NCBI GenBank assembly: GCA_033557465.1
Contig: CM066034.1
Span: forward strand, 417,610,159 to 417,674,158
Direction: 5' to 3'
Length of the DNA stretch: 64,000 bases
From: Ichthyophis bannanicus
Taxonomy: Eukaryota; Chordata; Amphibia; Gymnophiona; Ichthyophiidae
Part shown: positions 1-9,318 of the stretch, piece by piece
How the letters are laid out: each line of letters begins with the position of its first letter
Position numbering within the stretch: position 1 is the stretch's first letter
Notes under the pieces: model-generated
Told to the model about the DNA's origin: nothing
The model's input: the letters and a program-made list of their open reading frames with translations, nothing else
The model's database searches: none
Translations under genes and position numbers: made by a program

Positions 1-112
1 CTCTGCTTCCTATCTTTTAACCAGTTCCTGATCCACAATACTACACTGCTTCCAATCCCATGACTTTTTAATTTCCCCAATATTCCCATGAGGGACCTTG
101 ACCAGATACACT
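1..112 (-). mobile_element. CR1-D retrotransposon, downstream RT fragment (left of the Harbinger insertion)
   Basis: Read on the minus strand this matches the CR1 reverse-transcriptase stretch found in better copies here (motifs KLKSHGIG and LWIRNWLKDRK). It stops near 109-112, just after the stretch that encodes the 'Q-A-F-D-K-V-P-H' region. The CR1 sequence that should come next upstream reappears at about 13,689. The two pieces are therefore best read as one CR1 copy split by the element between them. The 3' part lies outside the window. Confidence 0.75.
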
Positions 113-432
113 ATGAGCCCAATTCTTAAAGAGGAATGTCCAGGCCCCATGCACATCTCCAGTTAGGACGTGCATTCAGAGGCCCGATTCTACAACCCCG
201 CATAGACACATACACGGGGTTATTGAATCGGCATGTGGTTGTGTCCAGTGAAGCATGTCTAACTGGTGACCTATTGCCCGCCTTGTGCCACGCACACATG
301 TAGGCCATGCACATACTGCCCAGCCGCTCTGTGCACCTGTAACCCCAAAAACATCCCCAACCTTGTAACCTGCAGCCCTTGTGCGACCAGATCCAGGAAG
401 AAGGTCCCCCTCAACATAAAGCACACATCAAC

Positions 433-590
433 ATGGCTACCAGGAAGCCCAACTTCAGTGGGGCGGAGACGAGGCTGCTGGTGACCATGGTCATTGAGCA
501 GGAGGAGACTCTCCTCTGCACTGGGCAGAGGCAGCCAGCTCACAGAGCAGCACACAGGGGCTGGGAACATATCAGGCCTACCCTCGCCCA
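433..590 (+). pseudogene. Harbinger Myb/SANT-like protein, first exon
   Basis: Starts MATRKPNFSGAETRLLV, the usual opening of the Myb/SANT-like DNA-binding domain of the accessory protein of Harbinger elements. In the family this protein binds element ends and assists nuclear import of the transposase. The frame runs to a good splice donor (CCA|GTAAGT, GT at 591-592), so I take 433-590 as exon 1. The start is the first ATG in frame that precedes the conserved RKxxFS motif. The intron beyond it contains an L1 insertion. Later exons are only loosely recognisable, so the gene is taken to be non-functional. Confidence 0.55.
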
Positions 591-687
591 GTAAGTACAT
601 CACAACACAGACAGAGAAATCTTGAAGCAGAGAACAGCAAATCTGGAAGCTGGAGCAGCACCCAAATTGGCACAGAGACAGGGATGT

Positions 688-965
688 TTTGAATCTCTAA
701 TGTAGAGGTCCCCTCTTATTTTGATTTGGGTGGTACGAGAGGGGAGGGGTTCTGATTACAGGGATGGTTAATTTCTGTCGTTTGTTACCTGCTTGTGGTT
801 TTGATAATTGTACTGGCTACTGTAACGGATTTGTTATTGTTTCTTGCTATTTATTGGCTGGTTGGTCATGTTCTAAGGGAATGGAGAATGTCCTACATTG
901 TTGTGTTTAAAATATTGGACTGTATGTTATTGAACTTTGCTCAATAAAATTTATTACATAAAAAA
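688..965 (+). mobile_element. L1-type LINE 3' fragment with poly(A), flanked by a 14-bp target duplication
   Basis: A 278-bp insert with no coding sequence that ends in AATAAAATTTATTACAT followed by an A run. It is flanked by perfect direct repeats AGAGACAGGGATGT at 674-687 and 966-979, the signature of target-primed reverse transcription by an L1 machinery. It is a heavily 5'-truncated copy lying in the first intron of the Harbinger Myb-like gene, so it postdates that element. Its tail differs from the 3' end of the intact L1 at 48-54 kb, so it comes from another L1 lineage. Confidence 0.85.
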
Positions 966-979
966 AGAGACAGGGATGT

Positions 980-2110
980 GCCAAGGTGGAGAGGAAGGGC
1001 AGGGGAAGCCAGGATATGCCCCAGGCAGAAAGCAGGCAGGCTGCACAGTGACAGGAAAGCAGAGCACAAACAGAGCAGCCTGACAGCAGGGGCCCAGGAA
1101 ACAAGGGAGAATACGATGCATGCAGGCCCACAGTGAAGGCACAGGGGGATACAGAGACAGATGGAAGGGACATGCATAGCAGAGAGCAGTCCCAGAATGT
1201 CAGCCATATCCTCAGGTCACACGGATGCCACCTGAGGAGTCTAAATAAAAGGGTCCTATACATGTCCCAAGATGGGAGGCAAACCCAGGACCCCAAACAC
1301 TGTGGCATAGGGACAGAACCATCAGGCTACAACTGTCAGTGCTCCTAGGTTATAGGAAAAAAGAGATCATGGCGAGTCAGAGGGGAAGACCAGTATGAAT
1401 GGTAGAGGTGCAAACTGAAGCAGCCTAGGTGGGAGGCAAACCCATGACCCTGAGCACCATGGTTCAGGGCTAGAGCCAGTAGGCTACAGCTGTTGGTGCT
1501 CTCAAACCCATGTAGGTAAGGGAACATGTCCCTGCACATGTACACCAAATGCAATGACCAGCTGTAGCTCCGTCCCTCCCCAGCATGGCGTGGCAAGGTG
1601 ACGCACCACTGAGAGCAGATGGGGACACGGAACATGATGGGCATTTGCAGAGCACCAGTAGCACCACCTCAATGAGTAGGCAGGTCTGTGCCCTGGCATG
1701 GGTGAATGATGAAGTATGTCTCTATCCCACAGACGTTTCTGGATCCTGCATGATATGGAGGCATACTGTGTGCGGTACCGCACACACCCATGGCTGATAT
1801 AGTGTATCCAGCAGCAGATATAGGAGGAGCAGGGTGAGTAGCCATGCAGATACCCTGTCTGAGCAGCAGGCCAACAGGTCCCCCAACACTTAGGCAGGCC
1901 AACACAGGTAAGAGCAGACACTGCAGTGACATTGACACCACAGAAAAAGCATGCCCCCACCCCAGGGTCCCACAACACATAGTCTCAGCCCACACTGGTC
2001 CATACTTCCCCACCCCCTGCAGAGATGAGACATGCTGGAACACCCTGTGTGTGTGTCTGGCCCCAAGCAAACACAGTCATAAAGCTAACCATGACCTCTG
2101 TCCCCCACAG
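980..2110 (+). other. Harbinger interior, probable intron of the Myb-like gene
   Basis: No coding signal could be supported. A usable acceptor (CCCCCACAG, AG at 2,109-2,110) ends the stretch and leads into a frame with conserved style. The sequence is rich in CA/TG words and has several short near-repeats ('gtaggcaaaccca' type at about 1,270-1,290 and 1,430-1,450). Confidence 0.35.
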
Positions 2111-2631
2111 CGGCAGCAGAGCAGAAGGATGACTCCCCACCCCCATCCCCAGATGACTCCATGGAGGACACCAGTGCAGATACACCCTCCAGAAGCAGCA
2201 CAAACAGCAGTGGGGGCGGCAGCAGTAGACTGCAGAGCCCCATCCTCCTGTCCAGCCCAACACCATCTGTGGATGAAGAGGGGCCAGCAGGTGAGGCAGC
2301 ATTCTCCTCTTCCACTTCCCCTGAAGGGGGCAGAGCCAATAGCAGTGAGCAGGGAGGCCTATGTCCCATAGCACACCTGAGGGATAGTGTGCCGCAGGGA
2401 GGAGGTCAGGTCCCACAGGAGCAATACCCAAAAGCCCTGGAGACAGGAAGCGATTTTTGGACCCTCATTCTCCTGCCCCTGCTGGAGGGGGCATGTAGCG
2501 TGGCAGGGCAGAAGGTTAGGGAGGCCCCATGGAGTGTGTTGGGTGAGGCTGTAGTGACACAGACTGAGGGACCAGGCACGAGTGGCGAGGGTTCGGCAGT
2601 TGAGTGCATGCAGGAGGGTGAGTGGTTGTAG
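2111..2631 (+). pseudogene. Harbinger Myb-like protein, Ser/Pro/acidic linker exon(s)
   Basis: After the acceptor at 2,109-2,110 an open frame reads AAAEQKDDSPPPSPDDSMED and continues as a serine/proline/glycine-rich, acidic segment typical of the disordered linker between the Myb-like domain and the C-terminal helix in Harbinger accessory proteins. The frame stays open to a stop at 2,629-2,631, but the true exon probably ends earlier. It uses the same strand as the exon at 433-590. Function is inferred from position and composition only. Confidence 0.4.
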
Positions 2632-2931
2632 GGTGGTGGTGAAGGTGAGGTGTCTGTTCGTATGCAGGGGGAGCATGTGGGGTTGTGTGAGTGGCAGGAG
2701 GGGGGTGAGGGTGTGTGGATGGAGGGGAGGCAGGGTGTAGTATGGGCCAGGGTGGGGGGGCAGAGTGATGGGGGATATAAGCAGCGGTGCAGGGAGGGAT
2801 GTGACAGTGTAGCTTGAGGGGGATGCAGATGGGGAGGAGGCAGCAGGGGGCCCAGGTTATGGAATCTGGGTTTGCCAGGAGACAGTGGTAGTGCCAGGTC
2901 ACATCAATGACGGGGTGGTGATGCTGCAGAG

Positions 2932-3204
2932 GTGCCATCGTCCATATCCAGATGGGAGCAGCGTGTTCATATTGGTGGGCCAGGTAGCCCACCTCTATTT
3001 GATGTGGGACATGATGAGGGGGCCCAGGAGGCAGTTGGAAGCCCCGAGATCGTGCCAGCCCTGGATCGCTTGGAGCATGTACTGGCACACAGCCTTTCAC
3101 TGCTGCACAGGCCCCTCTCACACTTCTCATACCATGTAGAGGGTCTCAGAGGTGAGATGCAGGGCCTAGGGGGTGAACTCAGAGGCCTACGCCTGCTGCT
3201 GTAG
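2932..3204 (+). pseudogene. Harbinger Myb-like protein, C-terminal exon
   Basis: An open frame carries an amphipathic stretch (ALDRLEHVLAHSLSLLHRPL) followed by a Gly/Leu/Arg-rich tail and a stop at 3,202-3,204. Helical C-termini of this kind are usual for Harbinger Myb-like proteins. A polyadenylation signal (AAAATAAAG) follows at about 3,502-3,510, consistent with the end of the transcript. The upstream splice site was not identified, so the exon start is approximate. Confidence 0.4.
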
Positions 3205-4404
3205 GCCCATCTGCAGCCCCACACACCACCCCCCAGTCACACAGCAGGCAGCCCTGTGGGGCACTGAGGGGACCATGACATTTGGGAGGCACTCAAGGGC
3301 ATCAGTAGCACTAAATGTCATGGTCCACACCAGTGGCTGCTTGTGCAGTGACAGTCACCAGGGCAGACTGGCCGCTACTGTCAATGGCCCTGTAGACGTG
3401 GTAAGGGTAGGGGTTGGGTGCCGGGGCGCATACTTGTTGGCTAGTGTGTGTGGGCACCGTTCACCCATATTCTGCATCTGCCCCATGCATGTTGGCTGGG
3501 AAAATAAAGTGTTATACAGTTCAACATGTTTGCCTTGTGCCTATGTGTCTGTCAATCAAAGCAACCCTGACCACCAATGGCCCTGAATATATTTGTCCCA
3601 CCACAGAGGGGACACTCTGCTGCTTGCCACATGTAAATAGCAGTCAATACATGCCTGAGGCATATAGTCAGGTAGACTGGCCACCATAGTAGCAGGAGAT
3701 GGTGCAAACACCCAGGTGGAATGGGGAGAGGCCACGGGGGGGAGCCATGTACATGTAGCAACAGCATAGCTAGTGGCCCACAGGGATGGTGCAGCTCAGG
3801 GCAGATGGACAGTGACAAGCTGGGGTACCATGTGTATGTGGCACACCATGTGCCTGTTCCACACCCCCATGCCAGCCCACAGGAGTACGCCACCTGCAGA
3901 AGGCAATAGGCAGGTGACAGACAGCCAAAGGACAGGTGGACCATGCATTGTGTGTTTTTCTGGAGCAGCAGCTATGGGTGCCATGGCATAGATGCCCATG
4001 TCAAGACATAGGGGCATCCATGCAGGGCAACATCGGTGAATACTCCTGAAACACGTCATGCCATATGCAGGTTCTGGGGGGGGGGGGGCACATTACGTGG
4101 CTGGGTAGACACTGCACACCTCACACATGTCAGCAAAAAGAGTATCAGGGTGGATCCAGAACCCACTACTCCTGGACCCAGGGGCAGCACACATACCAGC
4201 AGGTCATGGTGGAGCACCATTGTGAATACTGTCACAGACAGGCAATGTTCATGATGCACAGTGGCATGGCCTGGACACACAGGCCATGTCTGGATGGTGT
4301 GGACATGCACAGGCCCATGGTGGCTGCAGCATCTACCCCATCTACTCCCCATTTGCTGGCATGTGCTTTGGTTGTTATGGATGGGGTACATATGTATCAG
4401 GCTG
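3205..4404. other. Tail-to-tail interval between the two Harbinger genes
   Basis: No gene is seen. The stretch contains the likely poly(A) signal of the Myb-like gene (about 3,503) and a G run at about 4,076-4,088. Frames on both strands here are short and lack recognisable domains. Confidence 0.4.
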
Positions 4405-4788
4405 TCAGACAAAGTGTGCCTGGACAAGGCTAGCACATACCACCACACCCCGTCTGGATAGTGTGCCCACGTATACATCTGCACTGGCATCAGGCTCATT
4501 CCTGTCATCCACAGCAGGCTTTGGCTCATCAGGCAGTGGCTGCCTGCACTGCAGGGCAAAGTTATTGAGCATGCAGCATGCCAGGGTGATCTCCTACACC
4601 TTGTGAGGCCTGTAGAACAGCTCCCCCCAGACTGGTCCAGGAAGCAGAACTGGCATTTCAGCTGGCTGAAGGTCTGCTCTATGATACCCCGTGTGGTCTG
4701 ATGTGCACGGTTGTACCAGTGCTGTGTTGGGCTGTTGGGGTAGAGTATGGGGGTCATCAGCCAGTTGCGAAGGGGTAGCCCTGGTCAC
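4405..4788 (-). pseudogene. HARBI1-type Harbinger transposase, last exon
   Basis: On the minus strand this exon encodes the C-terminal part of a DDE_Tnp_4 nuclease. It has the block ending in IIEQTFSQLK, whose E is the third catalytic acidic residue, then LFYRPHKV and the TLACCMLNNFALQ helix, and stops at 4,407-4,405. The exon begins after a CTGCAG acceptor at 4,789. A missing C soon after GDQGY shifts the frame, a second shift separates the IIEQTFSQLK and LFYRPHKV blocks, and a stop precedes EITLACC, so no protein can be made. In the family the enzyme cuts and joins transposon ends in the nucleus. Confidence 0.8.
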
Positions 4789-5503
4789 CTGCAGGGGAAG
4801 ACAGAACAGCAAACTGTTAATCAGCTAGTGTGTCGGTGAGGGGGGCATATGTGAGAGACACATAGTGGGCTGTGGACAACTGACTGTGCATATCCGAGTC
4901 TGTGGACACTATCTGTAGGGTTCCAGGGGTGACAGCAGGCCACTGTGTGTCTGCAGCCCACCACATGTCATGGGCACCCCAAAGGCAGGTGGGTCCCTGC
5001 TGGGGAGTGTACCTGGGCACTGTGTGTATGTTGGGTGCCAGTGACCTGTGCCTGGCCCACAGCAGGCACACCCCTGGGTGACAGTAGAAGAGCTGCATGA
5101 CGCACCACCACATCCAAGCCCGCTGTCGCCACCCTGGTCACTTGCCTCCATTTCCCGCTGCATGCACGGGGCCATTGTTCCTGCTGTGGGGACTCAGAGT
5201 GGGGTGCATGTGGAGGACGTGTGTGGAGCAGCTGGGGCCAACCCCCAGATGGACAGGGACAAGGAGTATCATGCCCATGTATATGGGGGGAGGTTCCCAG
5301 GGGGGTGCCCCACATATACCACCACCATGGTGGCAGGAGGCAGGCCACCACCCTGTACATGCCCAATTGCCCCCCATAGCCATTGGGCAAACACACAGGG
5401 CCCCGGGATCATAGGAGGAGGGCCAACACCACCTGCCCAGCAGACACACCACCATGCAGTGCACCCTGCCTTCCAGTCCCAGGGTGTCTGTGCATATACC
5501 TAC
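4789..5503 (-). other. Intron of the Harbinger transposase
   Basis: On the minus strand the donor TTAG|GTAGGT and the acceptor CTGCAG|GTGACC bound a 715-bp segment with no transposase similarity. Joining the exons across them gives WLLGDQGY, which fits the HARBI1 pattern G-W-L-L-G-D-x-G-Y at this place. That agreement is the reason to call an intron rather than an insertion. Confidence 0.7.
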
Positions 5504-5867
5504 CTAACAACCATCCACCACTGATGTGGCACCCCTTGAAGTGCGTATGGATCCCTGATCAGCTCAGGACATAGGTGTCATGACAGGAACCTGGGTATTT
5601 GTCACATACTTCTGTAATCTCCCCATTTGCATTGTATACCACCTGCACGTTGACAGAGTGGAAAGCCTTGCGGTTCCAGTACGCAGCCTCACTCTATTGC
5701 AGTGGCCAGAGGCTGATGTGTGTGCCATCCACCACACCTAGGACTTATGGGAACCCTGCCATAGCATATAATTCCTTCATGGTCCGGTGCTGGTCCTGCT
5801 GCATTGATAGGAAGCAGATGTTCTGCGCCATGGACCGCAGGTAGGCGCTGTTGGGGTTTTTTTGTGG
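5504..5867 (-). pseudogene. HARBI1-type Harbinger transposase, catalytic-core exon
   Basis: On the minus strand this encodes the MKELYAMAGFP block, then VLGVVDGTHI with the first catalytic D, then [20 protein letters not shown], and [10 protein letters not shown] with the second catalytic D. It ends at the donor at 5,503. In-frame stops follow AGFP and PL. The exon continues to the right across the LTR insertion. After removing the LTR and one GGCAC copy, the upstream QFLGT block abuts this segment, with only an A-run frameshift. Confidence 0.8.
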
Positions 5868-5872
5868 GTGCC

Positions 5873-6703
5873 TTCTAGGACTACCCGGGGGCCCTCTTAT
5901 CAGGTCTGTGGCTGCAGTCTTTACCCCAACATAAATAAAATACACAGGACCCACCTTCAATAAACTGCTTGTGCCACCATAAGAGCATAGAAATCTTTAT
6001 TGTCAGGTCTGTAAAGTTACAAGCTTTGCGTTCAAAAGTCAAAGCACAAATTTTAATATCAACACATAGCATCCATAGCAAGCAAAGCACCTGTCTCAAG
6101 TGTAAATGGGTTCTGAGACAGAGACTAGTGTCACTCACAGTGGAGGGTCTGCCACTGTCTGTCTCTCTACCAAAGTTTCTCTCCTATATTTATATCCAGT
6201 TTTAGGCTTGTAAATCTGCACTGCTGGCAAGCTAGTTTCCTTTCCCTCTTTTGTTCCTTATTTTCAAGTATGTTGTTCCTTAACCTTTTGCACCCTACCT
6301 CCCCTTGCAGTATCCTATTTCTCTTGCCACCTTTGCAGTTCCTTTGCTTTTTTCTGACACAGTTTCATGTAGCTTCTCTCCAGATGTTAATGTGGGTCAG
6401 CTAAATCCTGCCACCTAGTTCTTCTTCTTGTCCCCCTGTGCATAACCAGGGGTCTAGTTGGCAGTTTCAATAATTGTATAGTTTTCAGAGCTGTTAAAGT
6501 CAGCACCTTCCATTGTGTCAGCTCTGTCGTTTCAAGATGTCAATACATGCCATAGCCCAAGTTGCTAATTCTGCAGTTCCAGGGTGAAAAGGTCAGCAGG
6601 TTGTTTCTTATTTAGGCTTAGACTAGAAGACATTAGCACAAGATGGAAGACAGTGGTCCAACATGGAGGCTGTAGTATCTGAAGGGGATTCATTTTCCCC
6701 TCA
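5873..6703 (-). mobile_element. Probable solo LTR of a retrovirus-like element
   Basis: An 831-bp insert in the transposase exon, flanked by 5-bp direct repeats (GTGCC on + at 5,868-5,872 and 6,704-6,708). On the minus strand it begins TGAGGGG, has a TATA-like ATATAAATATAG about two thirds along, then an AATAAAG signal, and ends ...CCTAGAA. There are no internal genes, as expected for a solo LTR left by recombination. The start fits the TG rule, but the end lacks the usual CA. A non-LTR origin therefore remains possible. Confidence 0.5.
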
Positions 6704-6708
6704 GTGCC

Positions 6709-7011
6709 CAGGAACTGCATGATGCACCATGATACCGCAGGCTGGCTGAGTCCCCCAATAGCCGAGAGCACTATCCTAAACAAACCCATCACCAGGTAGG
6801 CCAGCGCTGTTGTCACCTTCAGGTGCATTGGAATCTGCTTCCACCCTCTGCTTAGGGCTTTCAAGCTGTGGCTCAAGCTGCTGGCAGAGGTCATGTATGG
6901 CAGCCCTGTCGAAATGGTACCATGCCACATATACCGCATCATTCATGTCAATGTACTGGACCCTCTGACATGGAACATGGGCATGAGGGCGCCTGTGATC
7001 CATGTCCTGCC
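6709..7011 (-). pseudogene. HARBI1-type Harbinger transposase, helix-turn-helix part
   Basis: On the minus strand it encodes YIDMNDA and the FDRAAIHDLCQQLEPQL helix, then the LKVTTALAYLVMGLFRIVL and GLSQPAVSWCIMQFL blocks. These match the N-terminal helical region that precedes the nuclease in HARBI1 proteins. A frameshift lies between the two halves near 6,820. The segment is cut from its N-terminus by CR1-A and from its C-terminus by the LTR. Confidence 0.8.
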
Positions 7012-8046
7012 CACCATAAGAATATAAGAACATAAGAAATGCTCTACTGGGTCAGACCAAGGTCCATCAAGCCCAGTATCCTGTTTCCAACAGTGGCCAA
7101 TCTAGGTCATACATACCTAGCAGTTTCCCCAAAAGACACAAGTTCCACAATGCTTGTACTGGGTCAAGCATTGATATCCTGGGTCCCTTTTTAATAATGG
7201 TTTATGGACCTTTCCTCCAGGAACTTGTCCAAACTTTTTAAAACCCAGCTACACTAACAGACTTTACTACATCCTCCGGTAACAAATTCCAGAGTTTGAT
7301 TACACATTGAGTGAAAAAAAAATATTTTCTCTTATTTGTCTTAAATAGTTTACCCTGTAGCTTCATTGCATGTCCCCTAGTCTTTCCATATTCTGATAAC
7401 GTAAACAATCGATCTACGTTTACCCGTTCCACTCCATTCATTAATTTATAGACCTCTATCATATCTCCCCTCAGCCATCTCTTTTCCAGATTGAAGAGCC
7501 CTAACCTTTTTAGCCTCTCTTCATAGGAGTAGCCTTCCATCCCCTTTACCATTTTGGTGGCTCTACTCTGTACCTTTTTAAGATACGGAGACCAGAATTG
7601 CACACAATATTCAAGGTACGGTCGCACCATGGAACGATACAGAGGCATTATAATATCCTTTGTTTTATTTTCCATTCCTTTCCTTATGATACCTAGCATT
7701 CTATTTGCTCTCTTGGCCGCCGCTGCACACTGGGCCGAGGGTTTTAACATGTTATCCACAATGACACCTAAATCTTTTTCCTGGATGGTGGAACCTTGTG
7801 GAACCTTGCATCATGCAACCATAGTTTTGGTTGTTCTTTCCTAGGTGCATAACTTTGCACTTGTCCACATTAAACTTCTTTGGGGGGTGCATTCTTTTTC
7901 CTGATACTTTGGAGTTCCTGTTTCTACTCACCGATTGGCTCCTGGAGTCCTGCTGAGGCTGTCCTGATTGGGGCGGCTTCCCTTGAGGGCTATAATAGCT
8001 GAGCCCTCCTCGCGGGACGCGAAGCGGGCGCATCCCGTGGGCGTGC

Positions 8047-8098
8047 CCGAAGGGGCATGACCAAAGGGGCAGGCTCTGCCCCTTTGGCGCCCCTTCGG
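8047..8098 (+). promoter_or_regulatory. Strong 5'-leader hairpin of the ORF1-only element
   Basis: Two nested perfect stems: an outer CCGAAGGGGC with GCCCCTTCGG (8,047-8,056 and 8,089-8,098), and an inner CCAAAGGGGCAG with CTGCCCCTTTGG (8,061-8,072 and 8,076-8,087) closed by a GCT loop. That makes 22 paired bases, ending 29 nt before the ORF1 start codon. It could act as a packaging, translation-control or promoter-stability element; function is inference. Confidence 0.65.
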
Positions 8099-8127
8099 CG
8101 AAGTTTCGGCATTCGAGGTTCCCTGTT

Positions 8128-9318
8128 ATGGGGAAGCGGAGGAAGCGCTATCCGCAGCCTGTGCAATCTAAAGTTGGGAAAGTCGTGGGGCCGATGGATG
8201 CCCATGTTTCTGTGGGTGAAGTGCTGCCGGTCTCTGCAAATCTTTGGGAGGGCTTGTCGGAAATATCAACAGTGAGTACTCCCTCCTCTAACAATGATTC
8301 CCGCATTCTGGGTATTACTCCCCCCAGTAAGGAAATTAAGCAACTGTCTGTTAAAGACACTTCTATCTCAAGTTTACCTGAAGTGGTTCAAGATGGGGAA
8401 GTCCTTCCAGTGTCTTTTTTGCGAATGGCGGAACTACCCCCTCCTTTGCCCTCAGTGATAAGTTTTCCTTCTGTTGGTGAAGCGTTGGCCCCGCCGGCTG
8501 ATTTGTCTTTGAAAGATATTTGGTTAGTGACTTCATGGATTGAGTCGGTGTTGGGCGTGTCCCTGCAGAAAATTTCAGATTTTTCCAAAGCTGCTATCCA
8601 GAAATTGTCCGATCAGGATAAGCGTTTGATAGCAGTAGATCAGCGACTTACTTCATTGGAATCAGACGGTGCTGCTCGTCAGGAGGTGATTGCTACCTTT
8701 GTGCAGGACTTTAGTGTTTTACATCGCCATGACGAGATGTTGGAGAATTCTTTGAGATCTAAAAATCTCCGGTTACTGAATTTTCCACGTACACACTATC
8801 TTTCCCCATTAATATTATTTCAGAAATATCTTAAGGAGAATTTGTTGATTGCTGATTTTAATTTAATTATGGTGTCAAAAATTTATTATGTTCTTCCACG
8901 TGCTTTAGCTCAGTTATTGGGTGAGGAGGGGGAGGTGGCTCCTCCATATGATCAAAGGGCTTCTTCTACCTTAGACATCTCAGCCTTTATAGAATCGTCC
9001 TCAGATGATATTTCCTCCAGGGCCACTTTGTTGGTTACGTTATTGTCAGAGATAGATAAAGATAGAATTATGAGAGCTTACTTTAAGAAAAAATCAGAGA
9101 AATTTTGTGGTCAGATAGTTCAGTTGTTTCCTGGTGTATCCAGGGCCACGCAAGTGCGACGCAAGGCGTTTTTAGTATTGCGTCCATGGGTGTTGGCCCT
9201 TGGTGCTGTGTTCCATCTTAAATTTCCGTGTAAATGTTTGATACTTTTTCAGGGTGAAAGATATGTTTTTTATGAAACTATTCAGTTGTTAGATTTCTTA
9301 AAAAGCAAGGGAGTATAG
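8128..9318 (+). CDS. L1-type ORF1 protein (RNA-binding chaperone) of the ORF1-only element
   Basis: An uninterrupted 396-residue frame. Residues 1-20 are basic (MGKRRKR), 40-125 are Ser/Pro-rich, and about 125-210 form a predicted coiled coil. Then come the L1 ORF1 landmarks: NLRLLNFP (213-220; compare NVRLIGIPEG in the intact L1 here), an RRM-like part around SSRATLLVTLLSE (297-309), and a C-terminal domain with QLFPGVSRATQVRRKAF (332-348) and CLILFQGE (370-377). L1 ORF1 proteins form trimers, coat the element RNA and aid reverse transcription. It is longer than the 282-residue ORF1 at 53 kb because of the N-terminal extension. The start is the first ATG after the hairpin. The open frame in an area of dead elements suggests recent activity. 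Confidence 0.75.
   Translation: MGKRRKRYPQPVQSKVGKVVGPMDAHVSVGEVLPVSANLWEGLSEISTVSTPSSNNDSRILGITPPSKEIKQLSVKDTSISSLPEVVQDGEVLPVSFLRMAELPPPLPSVISFPSVGEALAPPADLSLKDIWLVTSWIESVLGVSLQKISDFSKAAIQKLSDQDKRLIAVDQRLTSLESDGAARQEVIATFVQDFSVLHRHDEMLENSLRSKNLRLLNFPRTHYLSPLILFQKYLKENLLIADFNLIMVSKIYYVLPRALAQLLGEEGEVAPPYDQRASSTLDISAFIESSSDDISSRATLLVTLLSEIDKDRIMRAYFKKKSEKFCGQIVQLFPGVSRATQVRRKAFLVLRPWVLALGAVFHLKFPCKCLILFQGERYVFYETIQLLDFLKSKGV

Noticed and set aside
4056..5175. Several His/Trp/Cys-rich frames on both strands
   Set aside because: They are out-of-frame readings of the decayed Harbinger transposase and its intron; only the segments with HARBI1 motifs are kept.
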